From: Symsagittifera roscoffensis
Taxonomy: Eukaryota; Xenacoelomorpha; Acoela; Convolutidae
DNA length: 64,000 nucleotides
Reading direction: 5' to 3'
NCBI RefSeq assembly: GCF_963678635.1
Contig: NC_087065.1
Span: forward strand, 51,653,858-51,717,857
Position 1 is the stretch's first letter, and every line of letters begins with the position of its first letter. Positions 1 through 10,568 of this stretch are shown here, in pieces. The notes below the pieces were generated by a model. It was not told the origin of the DNA and ran no database searches. It saw only the letters and a program-made list of their open reading frames with translations. A program made the translations under genes and the position numbers.

Positions 1-285
1 TTTTAACAGTTGTTTTGCTAATTTATCAAATTCAATTTGTGTAATTTGTGAATGTTCAAAATTAAACATTGTTAAAAATGTTTGTTGCTCTTTTGTGTAA
101 TTTGCTATATTGAATCTTGGTTTAAAATATGGTATTTTTGTGAAGTAGTCTGTGCTTCTTTTTTCATTACTTATTATATTATTTATGGATAATTCTTCGT
201 CAAGAATTGTTGATTGGCAAATATCTAATAATTTGAGTATATTATTAACGCGGTAGGCTACTTCATTGGTGATCTTGTAGCATTT
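1..285 (-). repeat. Duplicated pol segment (direct repeat of 3328-3612)
   Basis: Bases 1-285 match 3328-3612 with a constant offset of 3327 and only an isolated difference seen (near 225). The segment codes for the protease-RT linker and the start of RT. It follows the truncated integrase C-terminus, where more integrase and the 3' LTR would be expected. The match ends at the shared string GATCTTGTAGCATTT and may continue left of the window. It is either a tandem or recombinant element or an assembly join inside a repeat. Confidence 0.9.
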
Positions 286-1205
286 TGAAATCTGTGGCTG
301 GTGTAAAGCGTGAATTAATTTGGTCGTTAATATTTTGCCTTTGTAACAATTTCTTTGTTACTTTTTGGTAAATTTCATTGTGTTTTTTATCTCTATTTAA
401 AATCCATTCGGTGTGTGTGCCAGAGGATAATTTTAGAATTTGTGGGTGATGAATATGATCTTCGTCATGTGTGTGTAAAGGTAGGTTATAACAAATTGAG
501 TCTTTATTTGGTTGGCAATAACCTTGTGCATTTTTATGGGAAATTGCTGTAAACATAATTGGTTTACTTGGCTTTTGATTAAAAACCATTTTGTATGGTG
601 ACATTCCTAAAGTTGTCGTGATTTGTGAATCGTATACTAAGGGGAATAATTTTACATCTGCTGAACATTCTGTGTATTTCGTATCATTGCCATTTATGAT
701 ACATCTAAGATATTGTTGTAGTGAACGGTTCATACCTTCGACTAAACCGTTTGTCCAAGGTGCATGTGATGTACTTGGTTTATGTTTGATGTTGTACAAC
801 TGGCATAGTGTGATGATTTCATTATTTATGAATTCTGTACCATTGTCTGTAACTAAGATTTCGGGTAGTCCGAATTTAGCTATCCAATGTTCATAAAGTG
901 TTGTGTAAGCATAATAAGCATTACAATGTGGTACTGGGTTGAGTGCTGCATAATGTGTGAATGCGTCAACAATGACCATAATATAGGAGTTTCCTTCAGA
1001 GGATGGTGAAATTGGTCCTTTTGTATCGAATGAAATGCGGTGGTTAAAATATAAACTTTTTCCCTTTAAAATCTTGTTTTCGTGCTATTTGTTTTTGATT
1101 TGGATAAGGTTTGTTCAATTGACATATTATACAATCATTGCATAATACTTTTATCCAAATTTTGGGTAAAGTTTGGGTATGTTTTTTCTGATCCGGAGTG
1201 TCCTT
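263..1205 (-). pseudogene. Ty3/gypsy integrase (truncated, frameshifted)
   Basis: The intact stretch 979-263 (about 238 codons) carries the integrase catalytic core. The first Asp is in FDTKGP just upstream of the first Met in the same frame, the second in VTDNGTEF, and the Glu in LVEGMNRS. Upstream, an HHCC zinc-binding domain can be read (GHSGSEKTY, then CNDCIICQ), but it needs frame changes near 1140 and near the A-run at 1060-1070. The product would join element cDNA to host DNA. The C-terminus stops after a FTPATDFK stretch at the junction with the duplicated pol segment, so the usual C-terminal GDLV-like region is missing. Confidence 0.9.
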
Positions 1206-1710
1206 TAGTATTTTATGTATGTGAGATATTAAAAGCTATTATTATCATACTCAAAGGAAGACAAGAAACTTTAGAATCATTTAATTGATATTCTAAAAGA
1301 TCTGTATTTTCATCAATTGCTGTGTTATTAAATTTCCGGAAATATCGGAGGAGTGTTTTATTTCCTGAAATTGTGGTATCTGCTTTTACGGGCTTAGTTT
1401 GTATTTGTGCCATGATTTTAATTGTCTAATTACTGGGTCGAGATTTTGATATTGTTTTAAAAGTTCAAGTGTAATTTTATCTGTTGGGGGGGGGGAGAAA
1501 AAAATTGTCAATTTCTAGTTTTGATAAGGGAATTGTGTCAAGTGGATCATGAGGGTCAAAAACTTGGTTGATTGTGTATTTTAAATCCTTTGTTTGTGGT
1601 CCTGATAAATTTATTTTATCGGTTAAATTTTCTTTTTCGATTAATGGAAAAGGGTCTTTTTTATGCGAGTATTATTTTATTCTTTTTTGTTGAGTGTTAG
1701 TTTTTATCCA

Positions 1711-3612
1711 TTATGAGTATGGAATTGGTTTAAAAGTTGATGTGCCTAGTAAGTCAACTTCGTAGTGATAATTCTGGCAATCTAAGTAGAGTGGGTAATG
1801 TTGTAGGTTATTTATCTGTGATTGATCAATATCAGTTTTTACTGCGTATTTGCATTCTAATCGGGGTAATGTTTCATCTTTTGCGAGATAAAATTTAATA
1901 TTTTGTGGTATTTCAACTGTAGTTTTTCGTGTGAGTAGTTCAGGTGGCGTATTTCTACTTAATGTATCTGGTAATGCAAGGTTTTTTCCTGCTGTCCAAA
2001 CTACGTGTATGTTTGGAAATTTCATTAGAATTAGTTGAAATCTATAAACTCTATGATTTGGATTTGACTTTTGTGTAAAGAGAAAAATAATTGGTTTGTG
2101 ATCTGTGAATAGAACTGTTGGGTGTTTTGATCCAAGTATCAGAAATTCATATTCTGTAAGTGTATAAATTATAGCTGTGCATTCTCTCAGTAGAGTTGAG
2201 AGTCGTAGCTCTGCCTGAGTGAATAATCGTGAATTTGCTGATATAAGGTTCATTTTATTTGTTCCACTATGTGATTGTAGCAATGCTGCGCCGATGCCAA
2301 AAATTGAAGCGTCGCACATTGCATAGAATGGTTGATTTGGATCTGGAATTGTATTTGAAATTTGTTCAGTTAAAAGATTTTTAATTTCTTCAAATCGTGT
2401 TTGATGTTCAGTGGTCCGTTCAAAATTATTTTGTTGTCTGAGGATATTATAGAAGGGTCTTAAGTATAATTGCATTTTGTAAACATATTTACTTAAGAAA
2501 TTTAACATTCCAAGGAATTCTTGGATTTTCTTTTTATTTGTTGGTGGCTGAAGTTTTTGGATAGCATCAATGCGTGATTTTAATGGGATGATAGTGTTTT
2601 GTTCAATATTATGTCCTAAAAAATTAACGCATGTTAGAAAAAAAAAGTGTGATTTATCGGGGGCTGCTTTCAGATTTTCGTTCTGAAGTATCTTATGGTA
2701 TTGTTCTAAAACTGTAAACATCTCGTCTTTGGTTTTTGATTGCATAAAAAGGTCATCTAAATATATGATTGCATTTTTCTTGATTATTAGTGGTCTAAAA
2801 TTTTAACTCATAAAAGCTGAAAAAGCTGCTGGTCCTATGGATATTCCATAGAATCAGCGATTAAATTCATATTGTTGATTTCCAATAACAAATTGTGTTA
2901 AACGTCGTGATTGTTCATCTAGTGGCATTTGATTATAAGCACTATTCATATCGGCGGTTGTGAAATATTTACCGTTTATCTTTGTTAAGATAATTTGTAT
3001 TGGTTCAATAGGCCAATTGCATTTTGATTCGTGAATTAGTGAATTGAGATATCTAGCGTCTAAAACTATTTTTAGTGATTCACCTTTTGCTAGAATAATA
3101 ACAGGGTTGATAAAAGTGTTTCCTTTTGGTTGTTCTTCTTTATTTTCTGGTGAGATAATTTCGTAATGTTCTAAAATGTCAAGTAATCTATTTACCTTGT
3201 CATGTAAGTGAATCGGTACTTTACTTGCTCTTTGTTTTTTGAAAACTGCGTCGGGTTTTAACGGAAGGTGAAGTGATGAACTAATTTTTCCAACGTCAAA
3301 CTTTGATGTTGCATAAACTGATGAATATTTTAACAGTTGTTTTGCTAATTTATCAAATTCAATTTGTGTAATTTGTGAATGTTCAAAATTAAACATTGTT
3401 AAAAATGTTTGTTGCTCTTTTGTGTAATTTGCTATATTGAATCTTGGTTTAAAATATGGTATTTTTGTGAAGTAGTCTGTGCTTCTTTTTTCATTACTTA
3501 TTATATTATTTATGGATAATTCTTCGTCAAGAATTGTTGATTGGCAAATATCTAATAATTTGATTATATTATTAACGCGGTAGGCTACTTCATTGGTGAT
3601 CTTGTAGCATTT
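1711..3612 (-). pseudogene. Ty3/gypsy reverse transcriptase and RNase H
   Basis: The open reading frame from about 3612 to 2854 gives the RT fingers and palm. It then meets a TGA at 2854-2856, where an RGFYG-like motif is expected, and a TAA at 2803-2805. The same frame continues through the YLDD catalytic motif at about 2752-2764 into the RT thumb (FLGMLNFLSKYV). RNase H follows, with FYAMCDAS, FTDHKP and the closing LPDTLSRN. The first Met in the upstream part is at 3396, but the frame is open further up to a CYKITNEV stretch, so this Met is not a real start: RT is made as part of Gag-Pol. Two nonsense changes in an otherwise conserved RT show that this copy cannot make the enzyme. Confidence 0.93.
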
Positions 3613-4335
3613 GTTTCACAATATCCTAAAAGTCCTAAGGGTAATGTTACTTGATATGGTGTATTGTTATACACGTGTAATGAAATGATGTCGGAATTCG
3701 TGTTTTTCGAATGTTTTATGGATGAAATAGTAATTTTGAAAAATTTGTGAATAGGTTTAAATTCAAAGTCTGACATGAAAAATTGTTGTTTATTTTGACT
3801 TTTGTTATACTGGTGGACTTGTTTTATTGAAAAATTATATATATTTCCTGATAGTGGTTTCAGGTGTTTCCATTGTTGATTGTAAATGGGGTAAAATTTT
3901 GAGAAAAATGGTGGTTGTTTGTTTAATCTTTGGAAGAATGTTAGGGCTGTGTTTTTTGTTTTTGTGTCTTTATCTTTTATTTGTATCTTATTATTTAAGA
4001 TGTTGATAGTTGGTATATATTTAGAGATAAATGGTATGGCAATGATATTGTGCTTATTATCTGTAATATCAAATATTTGTTTAAACGGTTTGTTTGAAAT
4101 TTTGTTTTGTTCCATTGTTCTCGTGGGGAGAAGAAATAATTGGATTTTTCCATAATTTACTAATGTTGATCCTTGTGCTGTTGCTAATTTACTAGAGTTT
4201 TCAAGAGGTGTTAAATTTGAATGTAATGTTTTAATTGCATTCCATGTGGGAATAATGATTATATTTGATTCTGCTCCTGAGTCAATTACAAAATCGATTT
4301 CAAGATCTGGTGGTTGAAATTCTTTATTTTCTAGG
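3585..4335 (-). pseudogene. Ty3/gypsy aspartic protease and linker
   Basis: The reading frame open upstream of the Met at 4115 contains FVIDSGAESN (about 4265-4300), the retropepsin catalytic motif D-S-G-A. It is followed about 100 residues later by a linker ending in LGLLGYCE. The enzyme would process the element's polyprotein. The frame ends at 3585, while the RT frame continues in another phase around ACAAATGCTAC, so either a frameshift mutation or a programmed shift lies at the protease-RT border. The boundary with the Gag frame near 4335-4470 also needs a frame change, which is common between gag and pol. Confidence 0.82.
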
Positions 4336-4469
4336 CTTTCTAAGAGAAATGGAATTGTCCAAATTTTTCTCTCGGTTGTTCTTTTTATATATATTTTGAT
4401 AAATATGTTTTGTGTTTGAGCATTGTGTTTCGTCTTTTTTATCGGGTTTAATTACCGTGTTAATTTCGT

Positions 4470-5615
4470 TTACTTCTTGTGTAGTTTGTGTATTATCAAT
4501 GGGTCCAATATAGTAATTGTGGAGGAGTTCCAATTGATTTTCATATAATGTGAAGTGAAAGGTTGTTCATATATGATAGGTTCATAGTCGTTTTCGACTG
4601 TTATCATATTTACTGAGATGGTATCACTTTCTGTATCTGATGATTCACAATTTATATGATTTAGTTGTATTTCGTGACTTCCTGGAGGGTCTGAAGTTGT
4701 TTCTTCATTTGTTTGCACTTGACTAATGTGTCTTCGATGTTTTGGTGTGCTACTTCTGTATCGATGTTTAGAATCAGGGTAACGGTTATTATTCCTATGT
4801 GGTGAATGGGAATAATTTCTGTATCGATTATTGTAACTTGAGTTTCGTTTTTGTGAATTGTTTCGTGATCTATTTTGGTAATTATCATTTGATCTGTGAT
4901 AATTTGATCTATTATATGAATTATTCCTTGATCTATTATTTGGATAATTCTGATTTCGATTGTTTGAATAACTTCTATTTCTATTATGTGAATAGTTTTT
5001 ATTTCTGTTGTACGATGAATTTCGTGATTGATTATTGGAATAGTGTCTATTCCTTGGGTTTGATTGGGAACTGGATCCAGAAACAAATTGTGTTGTATTG
5101 GAATTTGATCGTGAATAGTTATTTTGGTTATTTTGGCTATTCGATCGATTATATCTGTTTTGTGAGGAATTTCGTGTATTTCCTCGTTCGGGTGATCTGC
5201 CTCTATAACTTGAGTTATATGGTGATTGGTTTCTTGTGTAAATTGAGTTGCTTGGAAGTGGTTTTCCTGAATTGTTATTACTATATATATTTTTGTTTGA
5301 TAGATTTTGGTCTTTTTTCATGTATTGATAGAACGATTTATTTGGTTCTTTGTGTTTTTGAGGTTTATTTTGACTGCCTTGTTGTTTTTGTCTACATTCA
5401 GAAATACTGTGTCCGTATCGTCGGCAGTAATTACACCATTTTTTGAAAGATGGTTTGCCTTTAAAATTTGGGTTTCTTTCATAGATGTTTAGTATTTCAG
5501 TGATTTTTTCAATCAGTTCTGTATCTGATTCTTGTACGTTATTTATATGTGTAGTATTTGTTTCAATCCGATTAACATATTGTAGTTTTCGATTTTCTGT
5601 TTCTTCGAGTTTCAT
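4470..5615 (-). pseudogene. Gag nucleocapsid with zinc knuckle and Asn/Arg/Ser/Tyr-rich repeats
   Basis: This 381-codon frame starts with a short acidic region. Near residues 60-75 it has one CCHC knuckle, CNYCRRYGHSISEC, the RNA-binding signature of retroelement nucleocapsids. About 170 residues of low-complexity sequence follow, built from short units such as NRSNS, SRNSSYNR and YSNNRN. This is very rich in Asn, Arg, Ser and Tyr and ends in a basic, His- and Arg-containing stretch. An acidic C-terminal part follows (ESSDTESDT). The Met at 5615 is internal to Gag; the frame links to the capsid part at 5646. The basic, RS-like tail would be expected to bind RNA. Its length is unusual for Ty3/gypsy Gag. 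Confidence 0.88.
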
Positions 5616-5645
5616 TGTGATTTCTGCTTGTTCTAGTTTATCTAC

Positions 5646-6455
5646 TTATTTTCGAAAATCTAAATCTCTTTCTCGAATTGAGGAAGGATGAGGTGCTCTC
5701 TTTTTTATAGCTATTTTCCTTAATTGAGGTGTTAAGGTCATCATTAAAATTTCTGTCATTTTTGTGTTTTTATAGTCATGTGTATTAAGGGAATATGCTT
5801 TTCGAACTAGTGTTTCGATACGTACTGCTAATTGTTTAATTGTTTCATTTGGTAATCTGCGTTTTTCGTTGCATAAAACTCTTTGATGTTGTTTGTTTCT
5901 TTCAGAATCCAACATTTTTGAAAATTCTTGTGTGAATCTTTTCCAGTCTCATTTTATTTCTATGGGTAATACTGAAAACCAGTTTTGAGCTGCGCCATCT
6001 AGGGTTGTTTGTATTAGAGCTGTGCGTCTATGTATCCAATTTTGATGTAGTGGCGTATTAATTGGTTCAGGTCCTATGTTTAAAATTAAGTTTGCTGTTA
6101 CTGCATTTAGATAATCTTCTACAGAATATTCAGGGTCTGTTCCTGTGAATACCATCAGTGGTTTATTGGATGTTATTGATGATCCACCCATGAGGTATGG
6201 ATTCATTGTCATCTATAGTAATTCTGCGGCATTTGGCATTTGTGAAAAATTTGAAAGTTGATTTTTCGTTATTTCGTGTTGTTGAAGGTAATATGGAAGA
6301 GGTATTTCATTTTGCATTTGGGTTTGTTGATAAGAATGCATTAACATTGGGTTTTGTGGTTGTATTGGTTGAAAAGATTGTGTATTAAATGGATTTTGTA
6401 TATGCATTTGTTGTGGGTTTTGTATATCTGTTGGGTTTTGTGGGTAAATTTTCAT
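5646..6455 (-). pseudogene. Gag capsid region
   Basis: Three frame pieces (6455-6213, 6212-5949 and 5915-5646) together resemble a Ty3/gypsy Gag capsid. A Gln/Pro/Met-rich linker is followed by MVFTGTDPEYSVEDYLNAV, HRRTALIQTTLDGAAQNWF and then ETIKQLAVRIETLVRKAYSL. The F-x-G-x-DPE start, the GAAQNWF motif and the RIExLVRKAY helix are typical of the family. Copy 2 has the same capsid start at 22299-22027, which confirms the reading. Breaks occur at 6212/6213 and near 5949, where the frame ends in stops. The protein would form the particle shell. Confidence 0.87.
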
Positions 6456-7501
6456 ATTTTGAGATGGTTGAGTTTGTCGCGGTCTTTGTGTGCGATAATC
6501 TTTATTGTATGGTGCAAAAATATCTGGTTGGTGATAATCATCTTCTTCAGATGATAAATAGTTTGTATCATATGGTGTATGTTGTTTATTTTTATTTTGT
6601 TGAAAGAATGGGTAATTTTTACTAAAATCCTGTGTAGGTTGTGGATCTTCTGGAAAATTTACTGAATTGGTCGAAGTTTTTGGGAGATTCCAATAATGAG
6701 AACATACGGTATTTTTTCGTGGAGGTTGGTTTGTTCTTGGTTTGTGAGCATAATTATAATTGTGTTCTGCAAAAGTTTTTTGACGGTATTGTCATTGGTC
6801 TATACGTTTGATAGTCCATATGTGATTATTTTGGAGCAACCGAAGGTTTAACGTTTGATTGTAAGGTTACCTGTGTTAGTGATGTATTTGTATTTCTTGG
6901 TGTTGTCAGATTGGGGTGTATTGGTGAAGTACTTTGTTGTGTAGTTGTTGTTGTTATTTGGACGATTTCCTCGTTTATGAAGTGTGATGGTGTTTGAATG
7001 TCTTGTTGTGTAAGATTTCTGGTTCCATTGAGATTTTCATTATGGATGACCGTCGAATTTAAACTGTTATTTCGTGTATCAGGTTAAAATGTATTATAAT
7101 TTAATGGTGTTGCATCAATGGTTAAGGGTACTACTTTTACATAATCTTTGTGATAAGATATTGTACTTATTGCTTGACTTGAGATAGCTTGTGTGATATT
7201 TAGAAATGCATGATGAGACCAGTCAGGGTCCCAAACATAATCTGATTGTTCTGAAAGAGCAGTGTCATCATTGTTATTTTGAGGTCTAAAATTTTTTCTT
7301 GCTTGTGAAATTAAATCTAAATTGTGGGTGAAATAATCTATAATAAACCATGCTAAAATTTTTTGTAAATCATGTTTAGTGTTTTGTGAAACATCTTCTT
7401 TAGTGAAATTTTATATGTAGAAATGTTGAAAATACTGTGATTTCATTTCGTACTTTTGTATGTTTGGATGTTTCAGTTGGTGATATACTTTGAACTTCTG
7501 T
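6456..7501 (-). pseudogene. Gag linker (decayed, Thr/Pro/Gln/Asn-rich)
   Basis: This stretch has no long intact frame here, but its translation lines up with copy 2 (about 23490-22450). Both share NGTRNLTQQDIQTPSHF and HPNLTT, and a Trp-containing WDP-W-H segment further upstream. It joins the Gag N-terminal domain to the capsid. Stops and small indels are scattered through it. Confidence 0.7.
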
Positions 7502-7930
7502 TTATTCTAATATAGATATATAACTATCTATTATTGCAAAAACTTCGTTAGTGAATATGGAGTTTGCTCTTTGTGAATTATGATATTGTATGCTTTTGAT
7601 ATATTCTATGAATAATTTTGAAAATTCTAATTCAATATCGTCTGTTTGAATTACATATTTACGGTGGGCTGTATTTGGTGTGCTAAATTCTATGGTGTAG
7701 ATTCCGTATTGCTGTGTTAGATTACATATGTCTTTTAAATGATGTTCAATAATTTGTCTTTTGATTTTTACATCTGGGAATTCTGCTTTGCATGGGATGA
7801 TTCCTGGTTCAAACAAATTTACGAGTAAGTTTTTGCAAAAATCGTGTTGTCCTCTATCATCGAGTTAATCTATAAGAAAGGGAAAAACTGCTTCATCATC
7901 TGGACTGTCGTCACTTTGAGTGTGGCTCAT
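7502..7930 (-). pseudogene. Gag N-terminal domain
   Basis: The ATG at 7930 begins MSHTQSDDSPD. The frame meets a stop near 7867 and reopens as 7816-7502, with PCKAEFPDVKIKRQIIEHH and NLTQQYGIYT. In copy 2 the same protein runs uninterrupted from 24030 to 23500. The function is inferred only from position, at the start of Gag before the capsid. I do not recognise the fold. Confidence 0.72.
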
Positions 7931-8372
7931 TTTTTCGTTTTATGACTGTTAATATATAACTATCGATGTGTCTAATTGGTTGATTCCAATTATACAAGTG
8001 TACTGGTTTGTGTTTGTTTTGCTTTTTTATTCTTCTTTTTCCTCTTTTTGATGAATTTGAAGTTGTTTCTGAGTCGGAAAAATATAATTGATCATGGATG
8101 GGACAATTTTTATCTATTGATTCTTTTAGTTTGTATAGTTCGTCTATACTGTTAGCTTCTGATGCAAAAAATGGGTTTCTATTTTCCAAAAATCTTTTTT
8201 GTGTGATTTGTCTTTGTTTGTTTATAATTTTCTTTTTTATTGTTTGTCGTTTTGTTCGAATGTATCCAACTGTTTGTGTATGTGGAGTGATTACAAGATC
8301 GTATTTTTTGTTATCTATTTCACATTTGTGTAAAACGATTGTTTGTTTATTTCCTAAATTTTTGAATGGCAA
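7911..8372 (-). CDS. Small basic ORF upstream of and overlapping gag
   Basis: This 153-codon ORF starts MPFKNLGNKQ and is rich in Lys and Arg. It contains TIKKKIINKQRQITQKRF and an acidic patch, FSDSETTSNSS, followed by KRGKRRIKKQNKHK. It ends in KNEPHSK and overlaps the gag start by 20 bases (7911-7930) in a different frame. This is the arrangement expected for coupled translation or frameshifting. A homologous but broken version sits upstream of gag in copy 2 (about 24040-24450). Both copies keep the basic C-terminal part and the SDSE patch, so it appears to be a genuine element gene rather than a chance ORF. No catalytic motif is visible; an RNA-binding or nuclear role would be a guess. 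Confidence 0.6.
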   Translation of the reverse strand: MPFKNLGNKQTIVLHKCEIDNKKYDLVITPHTQTVGYIRTKRQTIKKKIINKQRQITQKRFLENRNPFFASEANSIDELYKLKESIDKNCPIHDQLYFSDSETTSNSSKRGKRRIKKQNKHKPVHLYNWNQPIRHIDSYILTVIKRKNEPHSK

Positions 8373-9559
8373 GGTTTAGGATGAGGGATGCAAGAAGTTA
8401 TTAGTTATTTCTATTTCCTTAGACTGTTAGTCCTTACGATTTTTTGGTTAGCTTAGGATCTTTTTCTTCAGGGTTGGAGAGAAAAGTATATCGATTCCGA
8501 AGAATGATTTTTTACTTTCTCGCGGCTAGTCTAAGTTAGTGTTAACTTACTTAATCCTACTTAGGGGTAATGATTGTGTTCAAGGGTTGGAGAATAGTAA
8601 ATCGATCCACAAGGTTCAGGTATAATTAGAACGCAAGTAGTTCGTTAGATACTATTTTAAACTTACTAAGTCTGAGATCTATCCTGGGTCTGTTAAGAGG
8701 AGGGTTCAAGTGAAGGATGAATAACCGAAGTTCTTCACTGTTTATCTTTATTTGAATGGTTAGTTTTATGAAAAAATTCTATTAGTCCTGGGTCTTTTGA
8801 AAAGGTTTGAGGTCGTAAGTGGGTGACGGAGAACAAAATTGTTCTTTTTGATCCAAGGATAGGCCTTGATGATCAGATTTTAAATTTAGTGAAATAGAAA
8901 ATTTATTAGGATCCAAGGATAAGCCTTGATGATCTGATTTTTGAAATTAAGTGAATTGAAGTTTAAAATTGGTTAAAATTTTTTAATAAAAAGATTTAGT
9001 TTTTTAATGATATTAGTGAGCTTAAGATTGTTTTTATGTTTAGGTGATGAAGCTGGAACAACAGGATATTCATGATTTTTAACAATTATTGTCATGCTAC
9101 TAATTTTTATTTTTTTTTCAATAAATATTTTTAAATATGTTTTATATAATACTGCAGAAATTAAGAAAACGATCTGAGATCTTTTTATCAATCGTTATTG
9201 TACATTAATAATTTTGTTTAGCGCCTGAAATGATCATGAAGATTTACTTCAAAATTTTATGTTTGTAAATGAAAATCTAAATTCATTGCTAATAAGATTC
9301 TAAATATAAAAGTTTGTGTTGGCTTTTGCCGTACAACCATAAAACTAAATGGTAAGTTTCTACTTAGTCGTATATCGTCTCTTGTTCGAGGTCTTCTTCC
9401 AAAACCAGGTAATTCTAGTATTGTGCGGAATATCGGCTCTGATCTATTGAGTCGTAGCGACATTTCAATTAAGTTATTATCGTACAACATTTTGAAAATG
9501 TTTTGTCTAATTTCTAATCTATTTTTGGTTAGTTCTAAGCTATTAAGGTCTTATTCGAG
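8373..9559 (-). other. Gypsy copy 1 untranslated leader
   Basis: There is no coding capacity here. The leader contains two near-copies of a unit with CAAGGATAAGCCTTGATGAT (about 8860-8875 and 8911-8930), and a similar repeat sits in copy 2 at 24817-24920. It also has several GGGTTGGAGA-type short repeats at 8470-8600. The leader is retained in both copies, which fits packaging or translation control. Confidence 0.65.
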
Positions 9560-9575
9560 ACTTATGGTCGCACCA
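9560..9575 (-). promoter_or_regulatory. Primer-binding site of gypsy copies 1/2
   Basis: On the minus strand the LTR ends in ...AACTCA. A two-base spacer TC follows, then TGGTGCGACCATAAG. TGG complementary to the tRNA CCA end, placed two bases after a CA-ending LTR, is the normal position. The complement contains TTCGAGAC shortly before ...GGTCGCACCA, resembling a tRNA T-loop. The block is the same in copy 2 (about 25592-25614). Confidence 0.75.
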
Positions 9576-9577
9576 GA

Positions 9578-9988
9578 TGAGTTAATATGTGGGGTTGGTA
9601 ACTCATAGAGTAATTTCGGATAGGGTACACCGTCTGCTCGTCACGCTATCTTATTTTCGGCCGGATAGATTCGTGCAACTTCTTAGTCTAGTACCGATCC
9701 TAATCTTACTCTTATATCTACTAGTCTCAGGGTGTTTAACTAGTCTCTGCTAGGCTCAATAGATCTAGTGTATACTGGCTTATTGCGACTGCTGAAGTTC
9801 TCTTGGAGAGGCAACTAATTTCTAAGTTAAATTCAAATCTCTCTGGTGCTGAAATTACAAGTAATTTCAGCACTTACAAATAAGTGGGTTGTTAGTTGGA
9901 TGGATTATGATTGGTTAATGTTAAATACTTTACAGTGGTAAAATATCTAATTTATCCAATAATAAAATGTAGTTTAAATCAGGCTCCA
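9578..9988 (-). repeat. 5' LTR of gypsy copy 1 (411 bp)
   Basis: It runs on the minus strand from TGGAGCC at 9988 to ...CTCA at 9578. Copy 2 has an LTR of exactly the same length, 26027-25617, starting TGGAACC, and similarity stops at the same base on the outside. It contains a hairpin with 12-base arms at 9847-9872 (TGCTGAAATTAC and its complement) and keeps the TG...CA ends expected for LTRs. Confidence 0.85.
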
Positions 9989-10079
9989 ATAAATTCATAT
10001 ATCAAGTTTCTGATGTTATTATTGTTTCATTGCTAATGTCGCGTCTAATTGCGATTAGTTTTTTTTTGTGTAGAGATCC

Positions 10080-10568
10080 TCAATCGCTACTCTTTGAGAC
10101 GTTGGACTTTGTTTCTTTGAAACCATGTTCCACCAGTTTTTTGACTGGATTTTGTTCCTGTTTTCCTGTTACAGAAATTTTGCCAAATGAGGTATGAAAA
10201 AATTTTTTGATGGTTTTTATATCACTGAAGCATTTGGTTATAATCACACGTTGTCCTGGATCCGGATGTTTATCTCCTGATAACATCATCGAGGTTAACA
10301 GTAAAATGATCGTGTTAATTGTTTTATGTTGTTTAATAAATGGAGATTCTGCTCTTGCAAACTTTGATTTGGCAGCAAATGGAACTAAAAATGAGGAAAG
10401 CGTTTTCACCTGAAAAAAACGTATAAAACTAAAAACTTCTAAAATTGAAACGAAAAAAAAAACTAAAACTAAATAACTTTTATTTTGAAGACGATGCTCG
10501 TTAAGTGTTTCAGTAAGCGCAAAACTTGCGTTTTTTGGAATCAGAAGGCAAAAAAAACCATGAATCAA
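10080..10568 (-). pseudogene. ORF with degenerate 2A-like motif (LINE ORF remnant?)
   Basis: This 162-codon ORF starts MIHGFFC and has a hydrophobic stretch near residues 30-50. Near residues 88-108 it has ILLLTSMMLSGDKHPDPGQ. That resembles the LLLSGDxHPNPGP pattern of 2A-like ribosome-skipping peptides found near the N-terminus of many non-LTR retrotransposon proteins. The canonical NPGP is DPGQ here, so skipping is probably lost. No endonuclease or RT follows: the frame ends at 10080, and the gypsy LTR begins 92 bases further on. It may be a LINE fragment cut by decay or by the gypsy insertion. Confidence 0.5.

Larger units (their letters stand above)
1..9988 (-). mobile_element. Ty3/gypsy LTR retrotransposon, copy 1 (decayed)
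   Basis: Read on the minus strand the order is 5' LTR (9988-9578), primer-binding site, about 1.2 kb leader, small basic ORF, gag, protease, RT, RNase H and integrase. This is the normal Ty3/gypsy order. Landmarks are a C-x2-C-x4-H-x4-C zinc knuckle, a DSGA protease motif, YLDD in RT, TDHKP in RNase H, and D, D and E motifs in integrase. Coding is split by several frameshifts and at least two in-frame stops in RT, so the copy is dead. The 3' LTR is not seen: after integrase the sequence jumps back to a duplicated piece of pol at the window edge. A second LTR-gag copy at 21816-26027 allowed LTR and gag limits to be set by comparison. Confidence 0.93.

Noticed and set aside
4661-5086. Isoleucine-rich ORF on the minus strand
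   Set aside because: It overlaps the Gag repeat tail in another frame; the Ile richness is a by-product of the repeated codons.
4799-5446. 215-codon plus-strand ORF rich in Tyr, Asn and Cys
   Set aside because: It is the antisense of the Gag low-complexity tail and has no features of its own.
10207-10413. Plus-strand ORF of 68 codons
   Set aside because: It is antisense to the 2A-like ORF and has no recognisable content.
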